From Epiperipatus broadwayi (taxonomy: Eukaryota; Onychophora; Udeonychophora; Euonychophora; Peripatidae), in contig JAQFVV010012441.1 in the NCBI GenBank assembly GCA_028023455.1, forward strand, positions 1,239,911 through 1,303,910: a stretch of DNA of 64,000 nucleotides. Reading direction: 5' to 3'. The notes under the pieces were generated by a model that had not been told where the DNA came from, made no database searches, and worked only from the letters and a program-made list of their open reading frames with translations. Made by a program: the position numbers and the translations under genes. This document shows positions 11,001-22,129 of this stretch, in pieces (positions within the stretch are counted from its first letter, which is position 1; every line of letters starts with the position of its first letter).

Positions 11001-12143
11001 GGTATAGGTGTTATATCAAAAAAATATTTAAATATTGTTAAATGTCAAGAACACTTGTGGTTTGAAATAAGGTTGGGTAGACAAGAATGGATGGTGGCTA
11101 TAGTTTATATAGCTACTGGAGATAGTCAAATTATATTGGAGTGGAATAGTAACATATATGAATGTTTAGTTAAGGATATACAAAGTTTTAAAGAAAAGGG
11201 GAAGAGAATAATGGTTATAGGGGATATGAATGGACATATTGAAGAAATTGATGATGTAGATAATAAAAATGGACAGCTTTTGAAGAATTTTTGTCAGAAA
11301 GTGAATTTGAGTATTGGAAATTTATTAAATATTTATGAGGGACAATACACATGGTCCAGAAATAATATATTTCACACAATAGATTATGTATTGGTAGAGA
11401 AAGATGGAATAAATAAAATATGGAAAATTAAGGTATTTGATAATGAAGAAAAAGTATGCTCTAGTGATCATAATTTCATTGTAATTGAAATGGTTAGTAA
11501 TGTGATGGAGAATAGAAATAAAAGTAGAAATAATAGTGAAAGATGTGGATGGAGAGTAAATGATAAGAATAAGTTGGAAGAGTATAAAATACAAGTTGAA
11601 GAAATAATGGAAGAATGGGTTGGGGATGAGTATAAGGATTGGTGTAAGGAAGTAGAAAAAGTTGCAAATAGGGTTTTAGGTGAGAATATTGAAAAGAATA
11701 AAAGTAATAAAAAAATTAAAATTAGTAAAAGTGTAAAAGAAAGGAAAGAAGCATGTAGAGAATATAAGTGTGCTATTAAGAATAAGGAAAGTGAAAAAGA
11801 TATTAATGTTAAATGGGAAAAGTACTTAGAAAAGAAGAAGTTGGCTAAAATAGACATTTATAGAGAGAGAATGAAATTGAATAGTAAATTGTTGGAGGAT
11901 ATTAATAAAAGTGGAAGAGATGGAAGTAAAAAATTTTGGAATTATATTAAAAGGAGAAATGTAGGGGAGAGAGAGTTAGTATTACTAGATGATGAGGGAA
12001 CTGAGTGTAGTTCTAGAGAAGATTTAGAGAGAATCTTAAATAGTTATGTAATGAATATAGAAAAGATGTTAGATGTGAATGATAGAATATTAGAAAATAT
12101 GAAAGAATATAGTAATGGGAATATTAATCTTTTCAGAAAATGA
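10990..12143 (+). pseudogene. CR1-like element: AP endonuclease and linker
   Basis: After the frameshift, frame 3 continues the endonuclease with GGGIGVISKKY (from about 10992), then WMVAIVYIATG, the catalytic VIGDMNGHIEE (about 11214), YTWSR, IDYVLVEKDG, and the terminal SSDHNFIVIEM with the Asp-His pair. This is the apurinic-endonuclease fold that nicks target DNA in most non-LTR elements. A Lys/Glu-rich linker of about 200 residues follows, with FWNYIKRRN at about 11935, before the reverse transcriptase. The frame ends at 12143 because of an indel near 12115-12140; the protein resumes in frame 1 as SENELNEVEKKLKSGKA. All usual endonuclease landmarks are present, so decay is recent or mild. 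Confidence 0.85.
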
Positions 12144-13149
12144 ACTAAATGAGGTAGAGAAGAAATTGAAAAGTGGGAAGGCAAGAGGTTTAGATGGATG
12201 GGCAGCAGAGATGGTAATGAATTTAGGATATAGGGCAAAAGTAAAGTTATTATCCTGTTTTAATAAAATGGCACAGAATAGAGTTTTCCCAAGTAGTTGG
12301 AGTAATACAAGAGTAAGGTTATTATTTAAAGGAAAGGGTAAGGATCATAGAAAGTTGAATAATTATAGACCGATAGCGGTAACATCAGTTTTATATAAAG
12401 TTTTCTCATATATGGTGGCTAGTAAAGTTGTAAAATGGATGGAAGGGAATAATGTAGTGGGGGAAATGCAAGGAGGTTTTAGATTAGATAGGCGTATAGG
12501 AGATAGTTTATTTGTAGTTACACAACTTATGGATATGAGTAGGAATGCAGGTAAACAGTTATATATGAGTTTTATAGATATAGAGAAGGCATATGATAGA
12601 GTAAATAGAAATAGATTATGGATAAGTTTAGCAAATTTGGGAATGGATGAAGCTTTAATAGATATTATTAAGAAATTATATGAAAATAATTATTATATAT
12701 ATCAATTAGAGAATATAGAATCAATTAAAGTTAAAAATGGTGTGGGACTAAGGCAAAGATGCCCTATGTCACCTATTTTGTTTGTGTTGTATTTGAGTGA
12801 AATGGAAAGAGCAATAGAAAGATTAGGAAGAGGGATAGAGATACCGTTAATAGGTAGTAAGGGAGTATATATTTTGTCAGGTCTTTTTTTTGCAGATGAT
12901 ATATTTTTGTGTGCAGAAAAAAGAGAAGATATGGAAGTTATGTTGAGGACATGTGCAAGGGTGGGTAAAGAGATGGGGATTAAATTTAGTGAAGAAAAAT
13001 CAAATATAATGATGGTTAATACTGAGGAAAGAGAAGATGTAGAATTTTTATTGGGAGATATTAAGTTAAGTGTGGTGAATAGATATAGTTATTTGGGAAT
13101 TATTTTAAGTAATCAGAAAAATTATTTGGATGAATGGGAGAAAAATTGA
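12115..13149 (+). pseudogene. CR1-like element: reverse transcriptase palm and fingers
   Basis: Conserved reverse-transcriptase blocks are in order: ARGLDGWAAEM, LLFKGKGKD, NNYRPIAVTSVLYKV, MQGGFRLDRRIGDS, motif A FIDIEKAYDRV (about 12570), motif B GLRQRCPMSPILF (about 12747), motif C LFFADDIFLC (about 12883), then SYLGIILS. The Asp of motif A and the Asp pair of motif C are intact. In motif B the near-invariant Gly after RQ is Arg (GGA to AGA-type change), which should damage activity. The frame ends at 13149; a one-base slip in the A-run at about 13138 sends the protein into frame 3. The polymerase would make cDNA at a nicked target by target-primed reverse transcription. Confidence 0.9.
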
Positions 13150-14114
13150 TAAATGAAGCAAAGAAAAGAAAGGGATTGATAAAGAAATTAACAGTATTTT
13201 CATATAATAAATATGATGTAGCTAGAATTATATGGAAAGGAGTTGCAGTAGCAGGGTTAACATATGGTAATGATGCATTATATGTTAGTAAAAAGATATT
13301 AGATTATTTAGAAAAAGCTCAAAGGGAAGTAGGAAGACATGCATTGGATGCAGAAGTATGGACAGCAAGGGAGGCAATTCAAGGAGAAATGGGATGGTCA
13401 AGTTTTCATATGAGAGATGCAAAAAGTAAAATGAAAATGTTTGGTAGATTGCAGTTTATGGATAATAAAAGAATAGCTAAAATAGTATTTAATTGGGTTA
13501 TGAGTAAAGGGCAGGTAACAAGATGGGTGAGAAAGGTAATGCAGTATGCAAAAGATTTGGATAAAGAATTTATATCAGTATATTTGTACAAAAGATGGGA
13601 TGATTGTGTTAAGAGGATTATTGAGTGTTATAGTAGTAAGGAATGGGATAAAAGAATAAATTTATTAATAAAGACTAGGGAGTTAGAGAGATGGAGAAAT
13701 AGTATGGAGAGTAAAAAGAGTTTAAATATATATAGAAATAAACAGAATATTAGGTGTGAGTTAATATATGATAATAGTAAGGAAAGTAGTTTATTGTTTA
13801 AGGCTCGAACGGGATCTTTAGCTACAAAAGAATATACATGTAAATGGAAAAATATGGGTGATTTATTTTGTAAATTATGTAAGGAAGGAATTGAAAATAT
13901 TAGGCATTTGTTAATTGAATGTAAATGTTTGAAAACAGAAAGGGTACATATAATGAAGTTGTGGAAAAATAAATATGAAAAGAGTGATTATACAGAAAGT
14001 GAATTATTGGTTTTTATGCTGGGTTTGGGAAAAGATAAGGGGGATTTAGATATAAAGGTTATAGAGTTGACAAAAATTATGTTGTGGAAATGGGATAGAG
14101 CAGATTATGGGTAA
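13134..14114 (+). pseudogene. CR1-like element: RT thumb and C-terminal CCHC knuckle
   Basis: This is the direct continuation of the polymerase in frame 3 (LINEAKKRKGLIKK onward) to TAA at 14112-14114. Near the end FCKLCKEGIENIRHLLIEC gives C-x2-C-x8-H-x4-C, the zinc knuckle usual at the C-terminus of CR1/jockey/L1-group polymerases, thought to bind nucleic acid. About 100 bases of 3' UTR follow before the ACATC tail. The equivalent region of copy 2 is at 30994-32565 and is much more mutated. Confidence 0.85.
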
Positions 14115-14206
14115 ATTTAGAGTGGGGAATGTAAAAAAAAGTGGCTAACAGGTTTATCTGGGCATAATTGCTGAGATATTCTTGACTTCGTTTAAGGAGA
14201 AGCCAT

Positions 14207-14231
14207 AATACATCACATCACATCACATCAC
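14207..14231 (+). repeat. (ACATC)n 3' tail of the CR1-like element
   Basis: ACATC units follow the 3' UTR end GGAGAAGCCATAAT. The second copy ends with the same units at 32665-32680. CR1-group elements carry short tandem repeats rather than poly(A) at this place. Confidence 0.85.
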
Positions 14232-14232
14232 C

Positions 14233-14292
14233 TGTTTACTAACAGTTATGTGCTAGCATGAGATGATGATCATGTGATGCTTAGTGGCTTAG
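14233..14292 (+). mobile_element. 3'-end fragment of the AAAACTCTCC family
   Basis: CTAACAGTTATGTGCTAGC and GATCATGTGATGCTTAGTGG match the 3' end of the element at 32297-32367. The fragment abuts the CR1-like tail directly. No 5' half is present. Confidence 0.6.
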
Positions 14293-14465
14293 AATTATGG
14301 TTGTTGAAAATAGTTAATGGGATATACAAAAGGACAATGCAATTTATATTATCATATATTTAAAGCTTTAATGTCAATAATTATGTTTAATTATACATTC
14401 ATCATTTTATAATTCAATATATCTATCATATCTTTTAATGGGTAAACAAAAGCCATCTATCAGGT

Positions 14466-14576
14466 GGCCTATCTTAATTAGGGCTTATATTTGAAGTAGG
14501 GTTTATATTATAAGCATCCTCAAAAATCATGCTAGGGCTTATTTTTTGGTTAGGTCTTATTTTCAGGGAAACACAG
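14466..14576. repeat. MITE-like repeat with four AGGGCTTATTTT-type motifs
   Basis: Related 12-mers occur at about 14479 (TTAGGGCTTATATT), 14498, 14532 and 14552, ending in CAGGGAAACACAG. I recall this motif family from dispersed DNA-transposon fragments in other animals but cannot name it with certainty. No TIR pair was delimited. Confidence 0.4.
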
Positions 14577-14714
14577 AATATAAATTAATTTATATGCTAA
14601 ATAAAATAAAAAATTGAAAAAATCTTGTTAGTAATGAAATAATAAAAATGTTATGGAAAATTGTAAGATTATTTTGCATTTATTTTAATTTATTATTTGT
14701 AATCATGATTAGTA

Positions 14715-15235
14715 ATTTTGTGATGAAATGAATTTTTCTCTAACTGCCAAAATGTGTTATTCCCTTTTTACATTAATTCTACAATTGGTCTGTCTGATAT
14801 ATGAAATTCCATATGAAGTTTGTTCACAATTGTATATTGGACAGACCAATTATAAAATTAATGTAAAAAATAAAAAATACATTTTTGCAATTAGAGAAAA
14901 ATCTAATTCATCAGCCATTTATTCACATATAAAATTAACTAACCATAACATCAATTTTAATAAAACACATATTCTGACAAAAATTGAACAATGTGACCAG
15001 ACTGCTAAGGGAAGCTATAGAAATTTTTAAAAGGCCTAAGAGCATAAAACAGAAGTGTGAATTGAAGAAAATAAACAATATTTGGGAAAAGATATTGGAG
15101 AATAAATTTTTTTTTAAAACTTCTCAACCAATAGAATTTGAGTATGAAGTGAAAATGACAAAAAAAAATAATGATTTTAAGTCTCACCACACACTTTATG
15201 ATCTGAGAAAAAAAAAGCTCTGAGAAAAATCAGCT
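14715..15235 (+). pseudogene. Penelope-like element fragment with inverted 5' end (GIY-YIG domain)
   Basis: IYEIPYEVCSQLYIGQTN (about 14801) is a recognisable GIY-YIG core with YIG intact. EKSNSSAIYSHIKLTNH follows, then, one frame over, REAIEIFKRPKSI and WEKILENKFFFKTS, matching the fragment at 331-812. The 5' end is abnormal: 14715-14794 is the imperfect reverse complement of 14840-14921 inside the nuclease, giving an 80-bp-arm hairpin. The first 25 or so residues of the open frame from 14728 are therefore inverted sequence, not protein. At 15217-15240 the hammerhead-like end survives only as AGCTCTGAG..TCAGCT; helix II is gone. The fragment is dead and 5'-truncated. Confidence 0.85.
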
Positions 15236-16480
15236 ATTTTAGCTATTATATTTTTACTACTTGGAAGCTCTTGGAAATAATATTGTGAATTCTTATATAT
15301 ATATACTGTTTCATGTATATATTTAGAAGATCCCCCCCCCCCCCATTAAAAAAACTAACAATATATATTTTTTTTAAAAAAGAAAAAGCAAGAAATAATA
15401 AAATTTGACGGGCGGGTGGCGATTAAAATAATTTTTTTTATTCCTAATGGTTAGGTCAAATTAAAAGGGTTTCAAACTTGCCAAAATGAAAAGAAAAAGC
15501 AAATACCTTTGTATTTGAAATTTAAAAAAATGTAAATCTTTCATTATTAAAACTAATAAATTTCAGTTAAAGATCAATTAAATAAAAGTCTTTAAACATT
15601 GAGACTGAGATTGAAAAAAACTTCTGAAGTGTCAAATCATTGATGCAGGCAATAAAAAGTTAAGATTCAAAAACACATATTCACTAATTAAAAGGCTGTT
15701 CTTGCCAAAGAGAAACTATCCAATGATCTGGGGGATTAAACAATGTGGACAAGGATGAAAACACCCACCAACACCAATTGAATCAAGGGTCATGTAAACT
15801 GAATCCATTTGTTAGAGAGAAAAACATATAAATAGACTGGAAAATCAGAAGAAGATTATTATGATTATTATTATAATAGTTAATTGGTTCAGAGACCCAA
15901 GATTTAGCTACAAGAGTACTAAAAAGTGACTAAATGAGACTATCAAACAGCCTAATGAAAACCCCCAATATGACCGTCGTTGGCTAGAGACCGATGTCCT
16001 CTCTCCATTGGCCCACTATGTGAACTCCAAGGATTGCCTAGAAGTCTAACCATTCAGCTTCAAGCCTCCCCCAGTTATTCAGTAATGCAGACATGAAATT
16101 TAGAGGTAAGCAGTTAAAATGATTCAATTATAATAAGATATGAATTAAAATTGTAATTTAATTTTTTTTTATAAAACAAAAGAGAAAATATTGTATATTA
16201 TTAGTCTTAGGAAAAGTTTCACAATCAATCATTAACTTCAGTCAAAAGTTAGCGATAGTTTTTTTTTTTTTTTTGTTATCTTTATGTAAAATGAATCAAG
16301 AAATGAAAACTATTACTTCATTACAAACACACACACATATTTATGTGTTATATATTTCAGTAGTTAAATGCAAATCATTTCATAAAATTTAAGAGGTGTC
16401 CAAATAATAGAAATATCAAATGTAATAGTTATTTCAAATGAACTAGCTAAATGGCAATCAAAGATATGGCTAAAATAATA
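15236..16480. other. Intergenic sequence with homopolymer runs
   Basis: A C-run lies near 15333-15346, a T-run near 16259-16274, and a short (CA)n near 16327. A patch of slightly higher G+C at 15720-16110 has no sustained frame that I recognise. Confidence 0.4.
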
Positions 16481-16975
16481 AAATGCTGTATAAATCATAA
16501 ATGCTTACCTGCATATTACTTATATCTAAATAAAATAATAAAATTTATGTGTATGAATATACATCTATACTTGATTAAATTATAAATGCTCCACAAATCT
16601 AGAGTTGCTGAGATTACATGTTTACCTACCTGTAATAATTCTCAAAATAAGGAAATGCTATATAAATCATAAATGCTTACCTGCATATTAATTATATTTG
16701 AATAAAATAGTAAAATTTATGTGTATGAATATACATCTATACTTGATTAAATTATAAATGCTCCACAAACCTAGAGTTGCTGAGATTACATGTTTACCTA
16801 CCTGTAATAATTCTCAAAATAAGGAAATGCTGTATAAATCATAAATGCTTACTTGCATATTAATTATATTTGGATAAAACAATAAAACTTATGTGTGAAT
16901 ATACATCTATACTTGATTGAATTATAAATGCTCCATAAACCTAGAACTGCTGATATTACCTGGTTGCCTAACTAA
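16481..16975. repeat. Three tandem copies of a 172-bp unit
   Basis: Units begin at 16481, 16653 and 16825 with AAATGCTGTATAAATCATAA or a near copy, and share GTGTATGAATATACATCTAT and GTTGCTGAGATTACATG. The third unit is the most diverged and ends at about 16975. Confidence 0.9.
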
Positions 16976-17034
16976 AAGGGATATACAGAGCTGGAACAAA
17001 GAATTAAAAACATTAATGCAATAAGGGTATACAT

Positions 17035-17244
17035 ATTGTTAAATAAACTGCTTCTAAACTTCTTCTCATAAGTAAATAGAAAATAAATCTTTACAAGGAT
17101 ATGCATGAACTTGATTGGAAGGACTTGAAAATGAATTATTGTTAAATAAACTGCTTCTAAACTTCTTCTCATAAGTGAACTGAAAATAAATCTTCACATG
17201 GATACACATGAACTTTATTGGAAGGACTTGCAAATGAATTATTG
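17035..17244. repeat. Two tandem copies of a 103-bp unit
   Basis: Units begin at 17035 and 17138 with ATTGTTAAATAAACTGCTTC and end in GGAAGGACTTG.AAATGAATT. A third start (ATTGTTGAATAAA) follows at 17241 and then breaks off. Confidence 0.9.
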
Positions 17245-17574
17245 TTGAATAAAATTGTTATTAAAAATTAATTTTAGTTGTTTAGTTCCATTTTTGCATC
17301 ACTAGTTATTCAATGCTTCTTGCTCACAAGAATCTCATGCCTCCTGAGCTATGTTCAGCATAACCAGACAATAGTAAGTAAGGTTGTAGTGAGATGAAAC
17401 TCTAGTCACACCATTTAGGAACCCAAACACATAAATATCTAGATACTTCCAGTCTCTACAGCACTATATCCTCTGATGAGCAGAAATATTGTTGTAGGTG
17501 GGGTGACATCTGCGCAATGCCAATAGATGGTTCCTTCCTGCAATATGCTCATCAGGAAAGAAAACTAACCAAGT

Positions 17575-17732
17575 ATTGGGTTGGGTGGCCGACCAGTTAC
17601 AATATATATATATATATATATGGGTTGGGTGGCTGTCCGCTTACAATATATATATATGGGTTGGGTGGCTGTCCGCTTACAATATATATATATATACGGT
17701 GACCATCCAGTTACAATATATATATATATATA
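17575..17732. repeat. Minisatellite of about 40 bp alternating with (TA)n
   Basis: Three units of GGGTTGGGTGGC + GTCCGCTTACAAT or close variants, each followed by a TA-run, plus a fourth degenerate unit (CGGTGACCATCCAGTTACAAT). Unit starts are near 17578, 17622 and 17657. Open frames here are by-products of the repeat. Confidence 0.85.
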
Positions 17733-19234
17733 GATATATGATTGTGTGTGCTAACATTATTTACCTACACTCTATTACAAATTTACTGATGTTTCAAGCA
17801 ATAATATTTGAAGAAAGAATCAATCAAAATCTTGCAAACTATATGTTTCTATCAATTGAACCTGTTGACATCAATAGCTTGAAAAATAAGTCAAAATTTT
17901 AACCAGAATAATGATGTATTATCTATTAATTGGTCAACATGAGATTGCAATTCTATGTTTGCTGTGAGACTTTCAACTCATTTTCTAAGCTACTGAAGAC
18001 ACCAGGTTTGATTAACAAAAACACATATCTAGCAAGAGTTTAGTTAATTCTTTATCAAAAATTGCCACTTGAAACATAGGTAACTTTTGTAGAGAGTGTA
18101 GGAATAACATCATCATTATTATATATTTATTAATAATTAATCGATTATATATCTATATATTTACATAAAAGGAAATGTAGTTAAAATGAATTTGTTTAAA
18201 GGCTCTGCTTGTATAGTATTATTAAGCTCATACAAAGAAGGTTTTAGTTTTAATATCATGTTGAATGTTGCAAAATAGAGATTGTATTGTTGTATTTCCT
18301 GGAAATTTCCAAAGTTATTTATGACATCAGGTATGGCTCACAAAAACATATGTCTAGAAAGAGATTTGTTGGGCTGTAAATCAAACATTGCCACCTGAAA
18401 CATAAGAAAATTTCTATTCACATTGGTAAATAATATTAGCATTATTACATGTTTATGTGATAATTAATATATATATATTAGCTTTTTGTAATTTATTATA
18501 TATATATAATAAATTACAAAAAGCTAATTTGCAAATTCCCAAAACATGAAAAATATAAAATAATTCATTATGTATTTTTAATATGCAGTTGATAAAGATT
18601 ATGAATGAGTGATTTAATCTAATGCACCTCAGGCATGGACATTTCATGCAGTTTTTGCAGATTTGAGCATTCTGGTAGTGTGTAATTGCTATATTTTCTC
18701 TATATTGTTTAGAGTCTATCTACAACCTACATTACCATGCATGGTTTTATTCTATAACAGTCAGAATTATTAATTATTTGTCAAAAAAAATATAAAAACG
18801 CCAGTATTATATAGACCTTTTAGACAATGAAAAGTGACAATTTGCATAGAACACTATGAGAGACATATTCCTAGATGTCAATAGAAATGACAATTTCTGA
18901 TTGGTGGAACGTTTTATCCCAAAGCCAAATAACAGACATATTTACATTCCTCAAGTAAAATTGTAATTTTTAGTGATCCTTGTTTGCAAATTAAAAGGTA
19001 TTTATGCATTTTTTTTTGTAAAATACTTACTTTAAATCAAAAATTTATGTAAATACAAGGAGAATTTATATTTTTATATTGGTCTATTTCCATCAACTAA
19101 TATGCGTATTGAATGTCATTAGAAAAATTTAACTTTTTTTAAATATTCCAAAAACATTTAACTGTTAGTAATAGCACATTAAACAGGTTAGTATATGTAC
19201 AATGTTTCAAGAAGTATTATTCTCCCCTCTTCTT
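17733..19234. other. A+T-rich intergenic sequence containing one perfect palindrome
   Basis: Nothing coding was seen apart from the palindrome listed separately. Two passages (about 17990-18065 and 18310-18390) are loosely similar to each other (GCCACTTGAAACATA against GCCACCTGAAACATA), so there is an old duplication. Confidence 0.4.
18477..18528. repeat. Perfect 52-bp palindrome
   Basis: 18477-18502 is the exact reverse complement of 18503-18528. The outer arms are ATTAGCTTTTTGTAATTTAT and the centre is TA repeats. There is no spacer, so it could extrude as a cruciform. Confidence 0.95.
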
Positions 19235-19349
19235 CAGGTGTTACTGGCCTGATCAGTGACAGTATTAGCATGGTATTAAAACCTGGACCCTTAGATTCTT
19301 GAGTATTGAATTCTAAGGTAACACTTTAACCAACTGAGCCATTCTGCCA
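19235..19349 (-). mobile_element. tRNA-derived SINE, minus strand
   Basis: Read on the minus strand from 19349: TGGCTCAGTTGGTTAAAGTG is an excellent tRNA A-box, and about 45 bases on GGTTTTAATACC is a B-box with CG decayed to TT. The spacing is that of a tRNA head, and the 3' flank extends into non-tRNA sequence (CTGTCACTGATCAGG). Clover-leaf pairing is poor, so this is a SINE relic rather than a working tRNA gene. Confidence 0.65.
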
Positions 19350-19448
19350 AACACAATAGTTTATAGTAATTTCATATACTTATCTCTGAGGTTCTTCCTG
19401 ATTTCTCCATTTTTTCCTAAGAGCAAACTTGATTAGTAGTTTCTATAC

Positions 19449-19740
19449 ATTATGTATAGTCACACTAGGTTGGCTTATGGGATGTTTTGCCATTGTCACG
19501 TGAGCAGATTCTTTAAATTTTCTTCTTTGTACCTTTTATTCTCTATGCAATATTTTTGTATTTTACCAATTGAACATATGTTCATTCACACATACATGAT
19601 CTGCTATCTTAGACACATCTGTTTTCTCTCTTCTAATTATCAGTTTGTGTTCTCGCAAGGGTTTTTCAATGGGATGACCTATACTAACCTGTTTGATGTG
19701 CTATTACTAACTGTTGAATGTATTTGGAATATTTAAATAA
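19449..19740 (-). pseudogene. Penelope-like element fragment, GIY-YIG domain, antisense
   Basis: One minus-strand frame reads VSIGHPIEKPLREHKLIIRR, then SKIADHVCVNEHMFNW, a stop, TKILHRE, a stop, and RRKFKESAHVTMAKHPISQP. This is the second half of a PLE GIY-YIG nuclease: a YIG-like SIG, REH, the I-A-D-H-V helix with a following His, and the terminal RRK-x-KES...ISQPS block. Two stops interrupt it and the first half of the domain is missing. It belongs to a different PLE subfamily from the fragments at 0.3 and 14.8 kb, whose C-terminal half reads differently. The 94-codon open frame on the plus strand here is only its shadow. Confidence 0.75.
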
Positions 19741-21229
19741 AGTTATTTTTTTCTAAAGACATTCAATACACATATTAGATGAAGAACACCACCATCACAA
19801 ACCTTCAGGAAAAAACAAAGGAGAATTTCATTCAAAGTATTTATTTTTATAAAGACAACTCTTACAAAGCTTCTTAGAGCAAGGCAGATCAATTTATACT
19901 GGATAACAACAATAACCTTTGTCAAAATGGTAAAGAAATTACTTTTTAAAATTGTCATAATTATAATAATACTATATTTTTTTCAGGCCCCATATTGAAA
20001 ATTTACATTTGATGTAATAGGGCAATTAAAGTGGAAATGGTATTAACACTGCATATAAAATTATTCCTAAGCTCATGTTCTTTAGCCAGAAGAAAGATGA
20101 TCTGAAAATGGGCTTACATACTTCCTCTCAAACACATGTTGTTATAAGCGAATAACTAAATTGGGGGGAAATATAGTTGTACCATATTTTACATTAAATA
20201 CTTTTAAATAAAATGGTTCAAACAAAATTACAGATATTTGCATTTTTAATAAAGTTAAATCAAATGGGCATTCTACTATAAGTTATCATTAGGCATGGTT
20301 AATGGTACTTTCAACAACATCTTTTATCTCTCACCTAAACAATGACACACTATCATATGTTAATCCAATTAACTGTTTTATGATTATGAAGTTGAGAACC
20401 ATTCTAAGTAAACAACTTTGAGATTAAATAAGGAATGAAGTGAGAATTTATATTTTAGAATATAAAATAGAAACAATTTATTGTGCTCTAAATACAATAA
20501 AACTGATAAAAGAATAAAACAAACAAACAAAACTTACCTTAATAACTAAAAGTTTTTTTTTCAATAATCAAACTATTGAAAAGATACTAGATATTTGTGT
20601 TGCCATATGGGCACACATGAAACAAAGATCAAGCTTGTAGAATGTTACAAACAACTAACAATCCAATATTTGGTAAGAAATATGGTGATAAACAAATAGA
20701 TTTATAGGAAATGTCCTATTCTGATAAAATCGTCTTGTATAATGCATATTAAGGATTTTTCTCAATTTGAAGATCCACAATAATGTAATCAATCACATGT
20801 TAAAACTGTAATTTTTTTATTTTTCACAAATTATAGTCTTTGAAACTAAATTTTTATAATTAATTTTAAATATATTTTTATTAATTTGATATGTGGGCAC
20901 TGTTTTCTATATTAATAAGATAAATCACATTTAGTTCACCGTATAGAATAAATCTCATACAGTATATCATTTGTATAGTAACTATCAGTGATTAGGGACT
21001 TATTTCTATTCATATAATTACACCTATTTGAAATATTTTATGTCAATTATTGAGATATTGGTACATTTCTTATCCAGTTCTCACAAATTATTATTACTCT
21101 TGCATGGTATTATATGTGACACCTTTTCTGTATCTTAAGAAAGAATTTTAGGGTGTGTCTATAACTAAAGTGTTAACATAAGTTTAGTATAATGTTTATG
21201 TGTTTTATAAGTGCAGAGACAGTGGTTTA
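19741..21229. other. A+T-rich intergenic sequence, nothing recognised
   Basis: No protein-like frame, repeat boundary or RNA gene was seen. Confidence 0.5.
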
Positions 21230-21620
21230 GGTCTTAGAATGTGAATCCAGTGCTTTAACTTCTATCTCTGTGAAAGAAGTGAAGAAATATTTGAACACAT
21301 CATTTTCCTCTGCCCAGGATATCAGGACATCAGGAGATCCATCAGTAAGAAATGCAGCATTCCTGTCCTAAAGATCCTAGACCTTAAAAGCTGCTTGCAC
21401 TCTGGTGACTTCCCGGTGATCCGCATGGCTATATTTATCTCATAAGCCCTATGGATGGCCAGGTGCGGTTCCAAATTCACAATTCCCAGACCAGATCCAT
21501 TTGAAGTATTCAACATCCAGCTGAAAACCTTGCAGACAAAGGACTTAATACTGGCCTCAAAATTCTTATTCAACAACACATGGGGCCTATATAAAAGGTT
21601 GGCCCCATAAAAATGTGACA
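21230..21620 (+). pseudogene. 3'-terminal fragment of a non-LTR reverse transcriptase
   Basis: The plus strand reads CERSEEIFEHIIFLCPGYQD at about 21270, then ILDLKSCLHSG and stops. A Cys, then a His in EHIIFLCPGY, is the usual C-terminal zinc-knuckle context of non-LTR polymerases (C...EHxLFxCPxY). The sequence is clearly less A+T-rich than its surroundings, suggesting a different source family. No polymerase core is present, so it is a 5'-truncated insertion. The 99-codon minus-strand frame at 21322-21621 overlaps it and is probably a shadow. Confidence 0.5.
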
Positions 21621-22129
21621 CCTACTAACTGAGATGATAAGCCTTCAAATGGTACGCAAAAGAATTCCAATTGAAACAGCAAACTTTTTTCTTTTGGCCT
21701 TGCATGGCTTAAACCAAATGTAAAACTTACAATAAAATTTATTTTAAAACTTCTATTTTTATAATTTCTGAATGGATACAAATATTTTTAATTTAGAATA
21801 TATACTTCCATGGACTGTTCTTACAGTAAAGAATAAAAATGAAGATAATATTCATGTAAATGGAAATAACCATTAACTTTTAATATTACCAAGAATTTAT
21901 TAATTACTAATAATTGACAAGACAGTATCAGAATAAATCCAGGGACCAAATTCAAATATACCAGGGGCAGCCATTCTAACAATTACTCTAAAGTTCAACA
22001 TTGTGGAGATTAATGGTGTATTAGACAAAGTGGCAAGATCAGTTTTTAACTTAATATCAGATCCCAACTGCAAATAATTCAAGTTTATTCCCCCAACAAG
22101 TTCTCATAGTTTTCAAGTAATAGATAATT

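Larger units (their letters stand above)
9283..14231 (+). mobile_element. CR1-like non-LTR retrotransposon, nearly full length
   Basis: Order: tandem 5' monomers (9283-9670), PHD finger, coiled coil, GDSL-type esterase, AP endonuclease, reverse transcriptase, C-terminal CCHC knuckle, short 3' UTR, and a tail of ACATC units ending at 14231. Three single-base-type frameshifts (about 10980, 12115-12140 and 13135-13148) break what is otherwise one continuous reading frame of about 1,480 codons. PHD and esterase domains are known from ORF1 of CR1-like elements. Here they lie in the same frame as the endonuclease. A truncated second copy at 30994-32680 defines the same 3' end. The clade cannot be fixed without a phylogeny. 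Confidence 0.9.

Noticed and set aside
19272-19349. Functional tRNA gene, minus strand
   Set aside because: The A-box is excellent, but the B-box has lost its CG and the stems do not pair.
19452-19736. 94-codon plus-strand frame rich in Cys, Phe and Tyr
   Set aside because: The minus strand of the same DNA reads as a GIY-YIG fragment, so the plus frame is its shadow.
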